A stretch of 64,000 nucleotides of DNA from Conexivisphaera sp049976725. Lineage in GTDB: Archaea > Thermoproteota > Nitrososphaeria > Conexivisphaerales > Conexivisphaeraceae. Position numbers and translations under genes: made by a program. Of this stretch, positions 32,142-42,259 are shown one piece after another. Positions within the stretch are counted from its first letter, which is position 1, and the number at the start of each line of letters is the position of its first letter. The stretch lies in contig JBMFHR010000001.1 of NCBI GenBank assembly GCA_049976725.1, positions 34,006 through 98,005 on the forward strand, written 5' to 3'. The notes below the pieces were generated by a model, which saw only the letters and a program-made list of their open reading frames with translations, ran no database searches and was not told the DNA's origin.

Positions 32142-33337
32142 TGGCCCGCCTCGGCGTCCATCCTCGACAGGAACTCCTCGCGCGCATCGAACGGCAGGAG
32201 CCCGCTCGCGGCGTACGCGTGCCCCTCGGCGACCCCTCCTATCCCCTCCACGGCCCTCTCGAGCAGCCTGGAGGCGGGGGGAGCGCGCCCCGACTCGACG
32301 AGCTTCCTCAGCGCGTCGGGGACCCTGATCGACGCCTTGATCCACCTCCCCTCTATCCTGCCGAGCCCCGGTATGTCCGGGCTGAACTCCATCATGCCCA
32401 CGAGGTACTTGCTCTGGTCCACTATCCTACGGTGGCTCAGGACGCTGAGGAACGTGCCTATCACCTTGGTGCCCAGCCCCCTCAGGATGCCGCCGTCGTC
32501 CAACCATTGGATGTGGCGCATCGTCCTGAGGCCCTCCCTGTAAACCCTCGAGAACAGCTCATCGAACTTCCTGGAGCGCAGCTCCTCCAGCGAGTCGGCC
32601 TCCTCCCTCGGCAGTTCCCTCCCGATTATCGCGCTCACGGCCCTGGATGGACCGCCGTTGTAGTACCCGACGCTCCCGAGAACCGTGTACACGGACGAGG
32701 CCCTGTCCCAGTACTCCCCCAGCGGCACCACGTAGTACCTCTCGCCCCCACGCCCCCTCCTCACCTCGACGTCCCCCGCCGCAGATGCGTCCCCGAGGGC
32801 CTCGGCGTTCAGCCCCCTCATGCTGCCCGGTATCTCCGCGCTGCCGACCACGGCGGCCCACGCCATGGACCTCGACTCGCTCGGGGAGGCCTCCCTCAGC
32901 AGCATGTACGCGGCAGTGGAACCGCTGACGTCGCTCTCGCCCTCGTAGCCGTAGAGCTCGGGGTTCAGGTGCAGCAAGCCCTCCACGGTCACGCGCGCGG
33001 GATCGTGGTGGTCCAGTATCACCGCCAGCTGTCCCCCGCGCATGGCGCCGGCGACCAGGTCCGCCCTGCTGGACCCTATGTCCGCGTAGATGAACGTGTC
33101 CGCGTCCAGCGAGTGCACCATACCCACTATCGAAGGGTGCATCTTCTCTATGCAGACTGCCCTCGCCTCGAGCCCCAGCGACTCAGCGGCCCTCAGGGAT
33201 ATGGCGCCCGCGGCGAGCCCGTCCGCGTCGTCGTGGTGCACGACAACCGCCCGGTGCCCCCTCCTGGCCCTGAGGAGCTCGACCGCCCTCCTGAGGGCCT
33301 CCCCGTACGCGGCCCTGTCGCCCGCCATCCCGATCAC
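32138..33337 (-). CDS. DHH-family phosphoesterase (archaeal RecJ-like)
   Basis: A 399-residue protein with the DHH motifs V-V-H-H-D-D-A-D-G near residues 31-39, I-Y-A-D-I-G-S-S near 83 and V-I-L-D-H-H-D-P near 106, followed by a DHHA1-like C-terminal region (G-L-L-P-F-D-A-R near the end). Archaeal relatives are single-strand exonucleases, some bound to GINS at the fork. The metal-binding residues look intact. GTG 33337 lies about 30 nt after a TATA element at 33363-33372. It sits between PolB and the PIN-ATPase gene on the same strand. Confidence 0.88.
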   Translation of the reverse strand: MIGMAGDRAAYGEALRRAVELLRARRGHRAVVVHHDDADGLAAGAISLRAAESLGLEARAVCIEKMHPSIVGMVHSLDADTFIYADIGSSRADLVAGAMRGGQLAVILDHHDPARVTVEGLLHLNPELYGYEGESDVSGSTAAYMLLREASPSESRSMAWAAVVGSAEIPGSMRGLNAEALGDASAAGDVEVRRGRGGERYYVVPLGEYWDRASSVYTVLGSVGYYNGGPSRAVSAIIGRELPREEADSLEELRSRKFDELFSRVYREGLRTMRHIQWLDDGGILRGLGTKVIGTFLSVLSHRRIVDQSKYLVGMMEFSPDIPGLGRIEGRWIKASIRVPDALRKLVESGRAPPASRLLERAVEGIGGVAEGHAYAASGLLPFDAREEFLSRMDAEAGH

Positions 33338-33394
33338 CCGGGACGAACTGGCGCCCCTGGCCTGATAAATTGTCCGCCGGCGCCGTCGGGCGAT

Positions 33395-35635
33395 CTACCC
33401 GAAGAACTCATCAAGGCCCCTCCCCTTCGCCGCCGCCAGGAGCTTGGACTCGTCGACCCCCAGGATCTCCAATATCCTCCCGCAGGCGGCCGCCACCTGC
33501 TTCTCGGCGTAGTACTCCCAGTCCACCTGGTCGCGCGTGACCTCGAAGTACGGCCGCGCCCTCTCGTTCAGCTTGCCGGGCCCCTTCACCACTATGAACC
33601 CCACCTTGTCCCCCACCCTGACGTCCCATCCCTCCTCCCTCATGCGCCTGGCGACTATCGCGTGGGCCGCCGTCGCCTCGTACTCCTCGGGCGGCTTCGT
33701 GAGCTGCTTCCAGATTATGAGGTCCTTGAGCGGCACCTCGCCGGCCCTCGTGCGCCTTATCCACTCCCTCGCCCTCTCCACGGCCCTCTCCACGCTGCCC
33801 TCCCTGAGGAGGACCTCGAGCACCTCGACCTGGGCGCGCTTGGCGACCTCGCTCCAGTCGCCCCTGACCGCCTCCAGGCCCACGACGTCCAGCTCGCCGT
33901 CCGCCGTCACGCCGGCGTACCTCTTCTTGGCCTCTGTGAAGAGCACGTTCACGTAGACCTTCTCGACCTTCACCTCCAGCTCCAGCTCGCCCGATATCCA
34001 GTCGAGTAGCTTCCCGACCTTCACATCGTCGTTCGACACGAACACGCTGTCCGTGTCCCCGTAGATGACCCTGAGGCCCAACTCCCTGGCCTTCGCGATG
34101 ACGGAGGATATGACCTCCCTACCCTTCGCGGTTATCGCCGCGGCCACGTGAGGCGCGTACCACCTGGCGCCCGACCATCCCGTGTACCCATAGGTAGCGT
34201 TGGCTATCCTCTTGAGGGCCCTCTGCTTCGCCTCCAGCACCTTGCGCTCCCGGGAGCCCTCGGGGCTGCGCGACTCCTCCTCCCTCGCCCTGGCCCTCTC
34301 CTCCAGCAGGCGGCCCAGCGCCCTGGGGAGGAAGCCGGGCCGATCGGAGGCCGCTGGCCTCCCGTCCTTGCCGACCGTCTCGAGGCTCAGGTTGTACTTG
34401 ATTATTATGCTGGGGTACATGCTCTTGAAGTCGAGGACCGCCACGTTGCGGTGCAGCCCGGGCTCGGGCTGCAGCACCATTCCCCCCTGGTACGAGACGT
34501 GCGCGGCCTCCCTTCTGGGCGGTATGAGCTCCTTGGCCTCAAGCTCCGCGAACCTCATGAGGTAGTTCTCGACCTTGAAGCCGGTCGCGGCCGTCAGCAC
34601 GTGGTCCGGCGGCATCCCCGTAATGCTGGACAGGCTGAAGACGTAGTCCGAGATCGCCGAGAAGAGCTCGAAGATCGTCCTTGCCCTCCACTCGGAGTAC
34701 GCGAGCACCCGCGCCCTGTCCCCCTCCCAGAGGTCGCCGATCTCGAAGTCCTCCGGCGCGTCGCGCGGGACCTCCAGGCCCAGGTACCTGGCCAGCTCCT
34801 CCAGCCTCTCGAGCTTGACCTCCGGAACCTCGTCGACGAACTCGGACACGTCTACGTTCGCCCTCCCCCTGACTGACACGTGGCCGTACACGCTCCCGTG
34901 GGGCTCCGACCCGCCCCTCCCGACGGAGAACCTGACGCCCGCGGCCCTGGCCCTCCTCGACAGGTAGTCCCAGTGCACGCGGTTGCCCTGGAAGCTCAAC
35001 ACGACGTCCGGATCGGTCCTGCCCAGGTACTCGACGAACGCCTCCAGTATGGAGCGTTCGTCGCCGGTGAGCGTCTCCGTCCTGCGCCCGTCGTGAACGC
35101 TGATCGCCACGACTGGATCCCTGTCCGGCCTCGGGGACGCGCGGCGCGCCAGATATATCGGGTTGAAGGAGATCGCCCTCAGCTCGGGCGCTATGGAGCG
35201 CCCGGCCTCCGCCCTCAGCCCGCCGGTCACCCTGTACACCGGGTAGCCCTCTAGCTCCCCCGAGCCCTCCGCATCCGCGATCGCCCAGGAGCCTGGCTGC
35301 AGCCCCGTCGATATCAGGAACAGGTCGGCGGCGCGCAGGTCGTAACCGTATGCCTCCCCGAGCCCCGCCCTCATGGCCTCCTCCGCGGCCCTCGCGGGAT
35401 CGTCCGCCTCCACTAGCAGGCACCTCACCGGCTTCCCCAGCCTGAACCTCTCGACCTCCTTCCGAACCCTTCCCGGGACCTCCCCGCTGCCTGATCCCGC
35501 CGAGGGAACTAGGTAGAAGTACGGCGTGAAGGGAGCCCTCACCACCAGGCGCTCCCCGCCCTCCCCTATGCCCCAGAGGTCGACGGTCCCCTCGCCGCCG
35601 GCGACGTCGAGCAACCAGAACCTGACCTCAGGCAC
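33395..35635 (-). CDS. polB: Family B DNA polymerase with degenerate 3'-5' exonuclease
   Basis: A 746-residue polymerase. Motif A (L-D-F-K-S-M-Y-P-S-I, D402), motif B (K475, N479, Y-G-Y) and motif C (Y-G-D-T-D-S, 525-530) are intact, so synthesis should be active. The exonuclease fold is present but its catalytic residues are gone. Exo I, normally F-D-I-E, is F-N-P-I (157-160). Exo II, normally N-x-x-F-D, is N-R-x-H type (N218, H221). Exo III, normally Y-x-x-x-D, is Y313...R317. It should lack proofreading. It may be a translesion or accessory polymerase. GTG 35635 lies about 30 nt from a TTTTTTA element near 35664. Confidence 0.93.
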   Translation of the reverse strand: MPEVRFWLLDVAGGEGTVDLWGIGEGGERLVVRAPFTPYFYLVPSAGSGSGEVPGRVRKEVERFRLGKPVRCLLVEADDPARAAEEAMRAGLGEAYGYDLRAADLFLISTGLQPGSWAIADAEGSGELEGYPVYRVTGGLRAEAGRSIAPELRAISFNPIYLARRASPRPDRDPVVAISVHDGRRTETLTGDERSILEAFVEYLGRTDPDVVLSFQGNRVHWDYLSRRARAAGVRFSVGRGGSEPHGSVYGHVSVRGRANVDVSEFVDEVPEVKLERLEELARYLGLEVPRDAPEDFEIGDLWEGDRARVLAYSEWRARTIFELFSAISDYVFSLSSITGMPPDHVLTAATGFKVENYLMRFAELEAKELIPPRREAAHVSYQGGMVLQPEPGLHRNVAVLDFKSMYPSIIIKYNLSLETVGKDGRPAASDRPGFLPRALGRLLEERARAREEESRSPEGSRERKVLEAKQRALKRIANATYGYTGWSGARWYAPHVAAAITAKGREVISSVIAKARELGLRVIYGDTDSVFVSNDDVKVGKLLDWISGELELEVKVEKVYVNVLFTEAKKRYAGVTADGELDVVGLEAVRGDWSEVAKRAQVEVLEVLLREGSVERAVERAREWIRRTRAGEVPLKDLIIWKQLTKPPEEYEATAAHAIVARRMREEGWDVRVGDKVGFIVVKGPGKLNERARPYFEVTRDQVDWEYYAEKQVAAACGRILEILGVDESKLLAAAKGRGLDEFFG

Positions 35636-35684
35636 GGGGAGTTTTTCGGACGCACGACTAAAAAAGCGTAGCGCTCGCCGGCGT

Positions 35685-36113
35685 TTAATGTTCGATGTTC
35701 GACGCTATTATGCGAGCCACCCCCTCCATGTCGATGGATGCCGGCCTGCGCGCTCCCCTGAATATCGCGTGGATGTTCGACGCGCCGTCACCCGGCCTCC
35801 TCGGCACGACGTGCACGTGCAGGTGAGGGACGACCTGCCCCGCGTCCGGCCCATCATTCACGCCGATCGTCAGGGAGCTGACGCCTAGCGCCCTCGAGAT
35901 GGCCCTGCTGACCCTCAGCAGAGTCCTCGATAGGGCACATGCCTCCTCATCCGTGAGGTCCTCGAACCTCCGCACGTGCCTGACGGGCACCACTAGCGTG
36001 TGGCCCTCCGCCAGCGGGTAAGCGTCGAGGAACGCGGCCGTGTGCTGGTCCCTGTAGACCATGTAGCCCTTCAGCTCGCCGCTCAGTATGCGGCAGAACA
36101 CGCACCCGTCCAC
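35685..36113 (-). CDS. HIT family protein (second copy)
   Basis: A 142-residue histidine-triad protein with C-V-F-C near residue 4, V-P-V-R-H-V near 43, a conserved asparagine in G-V-N-D-G near 89 and the active site P-H-L-H-V-H-V-V-P near 97-105. This is the HinT-like or Ap4A-hydrolase-like branch, shorter than the copy at 26.5 kb. GTG 36113 lies 28 nt from a GCTTATCT element near 36141. It is encoded just upstream of polB on the same strand with its own promoter. Confidence 0.92.
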   Translation of the reverse strand: MDGCVFCRILSGELKGYMVYRDQHTAAFLDAYPLAEGHTLVVPVRHVRRFEDLTDEEACALSRTLLRVSRAISRALGVSSLTIGVNDGPDAGQVVPHLHVHVVPRRPGDGASNIHAIFRGARRPASIDMEGVARIIASNIEH

Positions 36114-36161
36114 GCCGCGCCCGGGGTCCGGGCTGAAGATAAGCTTAGCCGGCTCCGCTCA

Positions 36162-36244
36162 CCTTAAATATCTCGCGCCGGGACGCGGCCAAGGGGCCAT
36201 GAGGTGAGCTGGTATTTCCTAGCTCCGCGCGTTGAGGAGAGACA
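36162..36244 (+). other. Orphan TATA-like element and hairpin, possible small RNA
   Basis: CTTAAATATC near 36163-36172 is a good plus-strand TATA element with no gene downstream. It is followed by a hairpin, GAGCTGG/CTAGCTC at about 36206-36226, and an ACA trinucleotide near 36240. A small RNA is possible, but box C/D motifs are absent and the H/ACA match is weak. Confidence 0.25.
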
Positions 36245-37342
36245 TCAGAGCCGAGCCCCCCGCGACAGCACGGCTATCGTCTCCACGTGAGGCGTGTGCG
36301 GGAACTGATCCACCAGGATGATCCTCTCCACGGAGTACTCCCTCAGCCTGGACAGATCCTCGGCCTGCCTCGCGGGGTTGCAGGAGAGGTAGACTATCCT
36401 GGAGGGCGCGGACGACGCGATCAACTTCAGGGCCTTCGGGTGGATGCCGGCCCGTGGTGGGTCCACTATCAGCGCGTCAGCGTCGATGGCCCCCAACGCC
36501 TCCGCCCGCGCGGTTACGAAGTCCGCGCGGGATCCGTTCTCCGACGCGTTGCGCCTCGCCAGCTCCACCGACTGCGGATCGGACTCGACCCCCACCGCGT
36601 ACTCCGTGACCTCCGCCGCCGGTATCGTGAAGGTCCCCACCCCAGAATATAGGTCGTAGACGGTCCTGAAGCCCTTCACCTCCTCCACGACCATCTTCAC
36701 CATGAGCTCCGCCGTGTACGAGTTCGTCTGGAAGAACGTGTTCAGGCCCACGTGGAACCGGTAGCCCGCCAGGGCCTCCCTGATGGTCCGATCTCCCCTG
36801 ACGGTCAGCACGTCGTCGGCCCTCGAGGTGTCGGACAGGCTCCCGTTGACGCCGTTGAGCAGGGAATCGACCCTCACGGGGGGCGAGAAGTCGGCCAGCG
36901 CCTCCACCATCGGCTCCGTGGTTATCACCCCGACCATCCTCTCGCCGGTGAACTTGCCCTCCCTGATCACCAGGTACCTCACCCTGCCGGTGTGCCTCCG
37001 CACGTCGTAGCCCTCCAGGCGCCTCGACGCGGCGAACTCCCTGAAGCTGTTCCTCACGGCGTCTGCCTCCGGCGACTGCAGCAGGCACGTCCTGACGTCA
37101 ACGTACGACCACCACTTCCCCCTCTCCCTGAGGCCCACCGCCAGCTCCGCGCTCACCGCGTAGTCCATCCTATTCCTGTAGTGCCAGATCCTTGGCGAGG
37201 GCACGACCTCGTCAGGCTCTCTCCCTAAGATCCTCGCGACCCTCTCCCTCTTAATCTCAAGCTGTTCTCCGTACGGCAGGTGCTGCAGGCTGCAGCCACC
37301 GCACACGCCGTAGTGCGGGCAGGTGCCAGCGGCGCCAGACAC
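36245..37342 (-). CDS. TrmA/RumA-type RNA uracil-C5-methyltransferase
   Basis: SAM-dependent methylation of a uridine in tRNA or rRNA. The 365-residue protein begins with a [4Fe-4S]-type cluster motif, C-P-H-Y-G-V-C-G-G-C near residues 8-17, and has a further cysteine in R-T-C-L near 86. The methyltransferase domain shows D-L-Y-S-G-V-G-T-F near 240, D-P-P-R-A-G near 307 and the nucleophile C in Y-L-S-C-N-P near 334. The TRAM domain of bacterial homologues is absent, as in other archaea. GTG 37342 is 27 nt from an AACTTAAG element. Confidence 0.93.
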   Translation of the reverse strand: MSGAAGTCPHYGVCGGCSLQHLPYGEQLEIKRERVARILGREPDEVVPSPRIWHYRNRMDYAVSAELAVGLRERGKWWSYVDVRTCLLQSPEADAVRNSFREFAASRRLEGYDVRRHTGRVRYLVIREGKFTGERMVGVITTEPMVEALADFSPPVRVDSLLNGVNGSLSDTSRADDVLTVRGDRTIREALAGYRFHVGLNTFFQTNSYTAELMVKMVVEEVKGFRTVYDLYSGVGTFTIPAAEVTEYAVGVESDPQSVELARRNASENGSRADFVTARAEALGAIDADALIVDPPRAGIHPKALKLIASSAPSRIVYLSCNPARQAEDLSRLREYSVERIILVDQFPHTPHVETIAVLSRGARL

Positions 37343-37365
37343 GCGCCGCCGCTGCCCGTGCCCTC

Positions 37366-37398
37366 TCTTAAGTTTCCCGGAACCCTCGCCCTTTATAT
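37366..37398. promoter_or_regulatory. Divergent promoters of the TrmA-type gene and thyX
   Basis: Minus-strand AACTTAAG near 37366-37373 serves GTG 37342, and plus-strand CTTTATATCC at 37389-37398 serves GTG 37421, each about 27 nt away. Confidence 0.6.
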
Positions 37399-37420
37399 CC
37401 CGGCGTGATTATGAGCGCGC

Positions 37421-38566
37421 GTGCCCAGGGTCGAGCTGGTGCAGGCTTCGTCCGAGATCCCCAGGACGTGCGCCGCGGCCATGAGGAGCTGCTACAGCTC
37501 GTGGCCCGCACACTCACTGTTCATGGATAGGACGGCGTTCCCCGATTCCGAGGTGAGCAGGATGCTCAGGAAGGCCGTGGAGCTGGGGCACATGGATATC
37601 TTCGAGCACGGCTTCGTCACGTGGATAGTCGAGGCCTCGCCCGAGGAGGTCCTGGAGGCACTGATAGAGCACAGGTTCCTCTACGTCACCCGGCTCGGCC
37701 GCGATCGCTGGCTCATCACGGCGACGCTCAGGAGCCTCCTCGACACAGCCGGCTCGAACAACGCCGTGCTGTCCGAGCTCGGGCGCTCCCTGAGCAGGCT
37801 GGCGCCGTGGCTCTCGGAGCAACCACCGCAGCAGCCCATCAAGCAGCCGCCCAAGGAGGGCTATCCCGAGGGCCCGCAGGTCTGGCTCCTCTCTTACACC
37901 GACTTCGAGCTCCTATCCGATACTGTGGGCTCCCTCCCCCGCGAGAGGCTGCTGTGGCACGGCGGCATGACGTTCTCGATAAGCGGCGTCAGCAGGTCGC
38001 TCACCCACCAGCTGGTGCGCCACAGGCTCGCCGCGTACAGCCAGCAGAGCCAGAGGCACGTCGCGGTTGCCAGGGGAAGGGCATGGTACGGCGTCCCGCC
38101 CGGCCTGCCGGGCGATGTGGCCGGCGAGTACGCCGAGTTCATGGACGGCGTGGCCTCATTGTACGCGAAGCTGCTCGGGAGCGGCGTCAGGAAGGAGGAC
38201 GCCCGCTTCGTCCTTCCCAATGCCACACTGACCCACATAACCATGAGCGCCACGGCGTGGGAGTATCGCCGCATGTTCTCCCAGCGCCTGGACCCGGCCG
38301 CCCAGTGGGAGATACGCGACGTCTCCTGGGCGATGTTCTCGCTGGCCTACATAGTAGCGCCATCGATCGCGGAGCTGGAGGATCCCGCCCGCTCCTCGTC
38401 AGAGGTTCGGGGGAACCTCGAGCGCCTGCTGCCGACCCTGGATCGCGCGAGGGAGGAGTTCCGCCGCCTTCCCCCAGGTGGGGTCATGGAGGTCGCGTTC
38501 CCCGCGGGGCTGCTGGAGCACCCCGTAAGGGCCTACGCGGTGCGCCACGCGCCATCGTCCGTTTAA
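37421..38566 (+). CDS. thyX: Flavin-dependent thymidylate synthase, tandem-domain form
   Basis: Makes dTMP from dUMP using FAD and methylenetetrahydrofolate. The ThyX motif R-H-R-x-x-x-x-S-x-x-S-x-R is present as R-H-R-L-A-A-Y-S-Q-Q-S-Q-R near residues 200-212, with A-Q-W-E-I-R near 293. The chain is 381 residues, longer than usual. Residues 50-115 repeat the ThyX pattern (G-H-M-D-I-F-E-H, then an E-H-R in place of R-H-R, then T-L-R-S-L-L), while the C-terminal module lacks its own G-H-x-S-x-x-E-H. The two modules may share one active site. Confidence 0.88.
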   Translation: MPRVELVQASSEIPRTCAAAMRSCYSSWPAHSLFMDRTAFPDSEVSRMLRKAVELGHMDIFEHGFVTWIVEASPEEVLEALIEHRFLYVTRLGRDRWLITATLRSLLDTAGSNNAVLSELGRSLSRLAPWLSEQPPQQPIKQPPKEGYPEGPQVWLLSYTDFELLSDTVGSLPRERLLWHGGMTFSISGVSRSLTHQLVRHRLAAYSQQSQRHVAVARGRAWYGVPPGLPGDVAGEYAEFMDGVASLYAKLLGSGVRKEDARFVLPNATLTHITMSATAWEYRRMFSQRLDPAAQWEIRDVSWAMFSLAYIVAPSIAELEDPARSSSEVRGNLERLLPTLDRAREEFRRLPPGGVMEVAFPAGLLEHPVRAYAVRHAPSSV

Positions 38567-38601
38567 AATTTTTATTTGCAGCTTCTCGCGCCCCTCGCGG
38601 C

Positions 38602-39651
38602 ATGAAGTTCCTCAAGTGCAGTGAGGGCGCGATTCCTCACTCGACCGGCAAGCGCGTGGCCATCGTGGGCGCTGGTCCCGCGGGCCTCGGGGCAGCTGGG
38701 GTCCTCAGGTGCAAGGGGCACGAGGTCCACGTCTACGACAGGCTGCCGGAGCCGGGCGGCATGCTCATCTTCGCTATACCCGAGTACCATGTGCCGAAGG
38801 CCGGCGTCAGGAGCGGCGTGCAGGAGCTGGTCAGGGCAGGCGTCAAGTTCCACGTCAACACCAGCGTCACGGGCTGCTCCAATGAGGGCACGAGGCTGGA
38901 GGACCTGATCAGGGACTTCGACGCGGTCCTCATCGCCACCGGCACCTGGCGCTCCAGGAACCTCGGCGTCCCGGGCGAGGACCTCCCGGGCGTCTACCTC
39001 GCCCTAGAATGGTTGTTCGAGTTCTACCAGGCCCAACTGGGATACAGGAGCATGGACGAGGTGCCCCCGCTTGGGCGTAGCGTGATGGTGGTCGGGGGCG
39101 GGCTCACTGCTGTCGACGCAGCCGAGGTGCCCCTCAGGTACCTGAAGGATCGCTTCGGCATCCAGAAGGTGTACCTTTCGTACAGGAGGACCAGGAACGA
39201 GGCCCCCATGAGCCCGCGCGAGTTCAACAGGCTCGTCCAGCAGTATGGCGTCGAGCCGCTGGAGCTCACGGCGCCCGTCTCTTTCTCGGCCGGCCCGAAC
39301 GGTCGCGTGGCCTCCGCGACCCTCCAGAGGATGAAGCTAGAGACCGTGCCAGGCGATAAGCGCCCGCATCCAGTGCCGGTGCCCGGGAGCGAGTTCAAGG
39401 TCGACGTGGACGCGGTCCTCGTCGCCGCTGGTGAGATTCCGTCTCCCCCATTCCCCTCGGGCTGCCTCGGCATAGAGCTTAACCGCGACGGCACGATAAA
39501 GACCGACCAGAAATTCAGGACCACCGTCAGGAAGGTCTTCGCCGCGGGCGACGTCAGGCACGGGGCCAGCCTCTACGGCCTGGCGCTGAAGAGCGGGAAC
39601 GAGGCGGCCGCGGCGCTGGACGAATTTTTAAGGACCGGCTCCTGGTCGTAG
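38602..39651 (+). CDS. Glutamate-synthase small-subunit-like FAD/NAD(P) oxidoreductase
   Basis: A 349-residue flavoprotein of the GltD/NfnB type. The FAD loop V-A-I-V-G-A-G-P-A-G near residue 19 is followed by P-E-P-G-G-M-L near 48 and I-P-E-Y near 58. The NAD(P) loop V-V-G-G-G-L-T-A-V-D lies near 165 and the second FAD contact F-A-A-G-D-V near 315. The usual N-terminal Fe-S domain of GltD is missing, so it must get electrons from a partner. ATG 38602 lies about 29 nt after ATTTTTATT. Reactions such as NADPH:acceptor transhydrogenation are possible; no partner adjoins. Confidence 0.85.
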   Translation: MKFLKCSEGAIPHSTGKRVAIVGAGPAGLGAAGVLRCKGHEVHVYDRLPEPGGMLIFAIPEYHVPKAGVRSGVQELVRAGVKFHVNTSVTGCSNEGTRLEDLIRDFDAVLIATGTWRSRNLGVPGEDLPGVYLALEWLFEFYQAQLGYRSMDEVPPLGRSVMVVGGGLTAVDAAEVPLRYLKDRFGIQKVYLSYRRTRNEAPMSPREFNRLVQQYGVEPLELTAPVSFSAGPNGRVASATLQRMKLETVPGDKRPHPVPVPGSEFKVDVDAVLVAAGEIPSPPFPSGCLGIELNRDGTIKTDQKFRTTVRKVFAAGDVRHGASLYGLALKSGNEAAAALDEFLRTGSWS

Positions 39652-39653
39652 GC

Positions 39654-41054
<1,401 letters not shown>

Positions 41055-41096
41055 ACATCCGAGCGTTTTTTAAGCACGCTGACTGTCCGCCCGCAG

Positions 41097-42215
41097 GTGA
41101 TAGGCACGAGCCTGGTCGGCGGGTCGGGCGTGAACAACCCTATGGTCCTGCTGATGACGCTGGCAGGACTGGCGATAGTCTTCGGCTTCATATTCTACGG
41201 CATGAGGATACAGCTGGACTCCATGCTCTGGCAGCTGAGCAAGCACGTCAGGAGGGCGAGGGACCTGAGCTCCGGCGCCAGGCGGAGGCTCGTGGCCGAG
41301 CTCCTCCGGTACTACGGAGGAGGCGAGCACGAGCTGTCCGCCAGGGTCGACGAGGCGCTGAGCTCACTCGTCATACAGCCGGTCTCGCTCGACCCGCACG
41401 GCATAGTGCCCAAGCTCGATCACGTGCTGCGCGTCTGGGACAGGTCGCTCGAGGACACCGTGGGCAGGTTGGCGCCCAAGGCCGATCCCGTGTCGAGGAA
41501 GAACCTGACGAACCTGCTGGAGCTCACGGTCGAGCTGGAGCGCCTGAGGAAGATCCTCGATCATTACTACGCGTCGGCGAAGAGGGATCACGACCTGATC
41601 TCGCTCAGCTATCTCCAGGTCTACCTGCCCTTCATAATGGAGGAGGCCGAGGCCCTCAGCTCCGGGGTCGACGCGCTGGCCAGGGGGGTTCCCATAGGCG
41701 ACTCGCTGGGGCCGATGGTGGTCCGCTCGCTGATCGGCGACGCCAAGCCGAGGAGGATAGCCGAGGACACGGTATTCTACGAGGTCGACTTCGAGGGCCG
41801 CAGGCTGATAGCCGTGAAGGCCGAGGGCCCAGGCGGGACGGTCGGGAGGCCCGGGGAGGCCGTGGAGAAGCTCCTGGAGATCTACAGGAACACGAAGCTC
41901 GTGATATCGGTGGATGCCGCCCTGAAGCTGGAGGGCGAGGAGACCGGCTCGCTCGCGGAGGGCGTGGGCGTGGCCATGGGCGGACCTGGAACCGACAGAT
42001 TCTACATAGAGGAGGCCGCGTCCAGGATGGGGATTCCGACGTACGCGGTCGTGGTCAAGATGTCCGAGAGGGAGGCGATATCGGCGATGCCCGAGCCGGT
42101 GAGGGCAGCCGTTCCCAGGGCGGCCGACGCGGTCAGGAGAGTCATAAGGGAGAACACGTCGCCGGGCGACTCGGTGATAGTCGTCGGCGTGGGGAACACC
42201 GTGGGCGTGCCCTGA
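41097..42215 (+). CDS. DUF1512 family archaeal membrane-anchored protein
   Basis: A 372-residue protein with one N-terminal membrane helix (about residues 15-35, ending F-I-F-Y-G-M-R-I-Q). A long helical region and a C-terminal alpha/beta domain follow, rich in glycine loops (A-M-G-G-P-G-T-D near 295; V-V-G-V-G-N-T-V-G at the end). This arrangement matches DUF1512, conserved in archaea and uncharacterised. The start is GTG 41097, about 30 nt after a TTTTTTAAG element near 41064. Confidence 0.75.
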   Translation: MIGTSLVGGSGVNNPMVLLMTLAGLAIVFGFIFYGMRIQLDSMLWQLSKHVRRARDLSSGARRRLVAELLRYYGGGEHELSARVDEALSSLVIQPVSLDPHGIVPKLDHVLRVWDRSLEDTVGRLAPKADPVSRKNLTNLLELTVELERLRKILDHYYASAKRDHDLISLSYLQVYLPFIMEEAEALSSGVDALARGVPIGDSLGPMVVRSLIGDAKPRRIAEDTVFYEVDFEGRRLIAVKAEGPGGTVGRPGEAVEKLLEIYRNTKLVISVDAALKLEGEETGSLAEGVGVAMGGPGTDRFYIEEAASRMGIPTYAVVVKMSEREAISAMPEPVRAAVPRAADAVRRVIRENTSPGDSVIVVGVGNTVGVP

Positions 42216-42259
42216 GCGCGTCCCCAAGTTTTAATACTGACTGAGGGGCATTCGATCGC

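Noticed and set aside
32141..34009. 622-codon open frame on the plus strand opposite the DHH and PolB genes
   Set aside because: Its translation is Arg/Pro/Leu-rich without domains and mirrors two clear genes on the other strand; long antisense frames are expected in GC-rich DNA.
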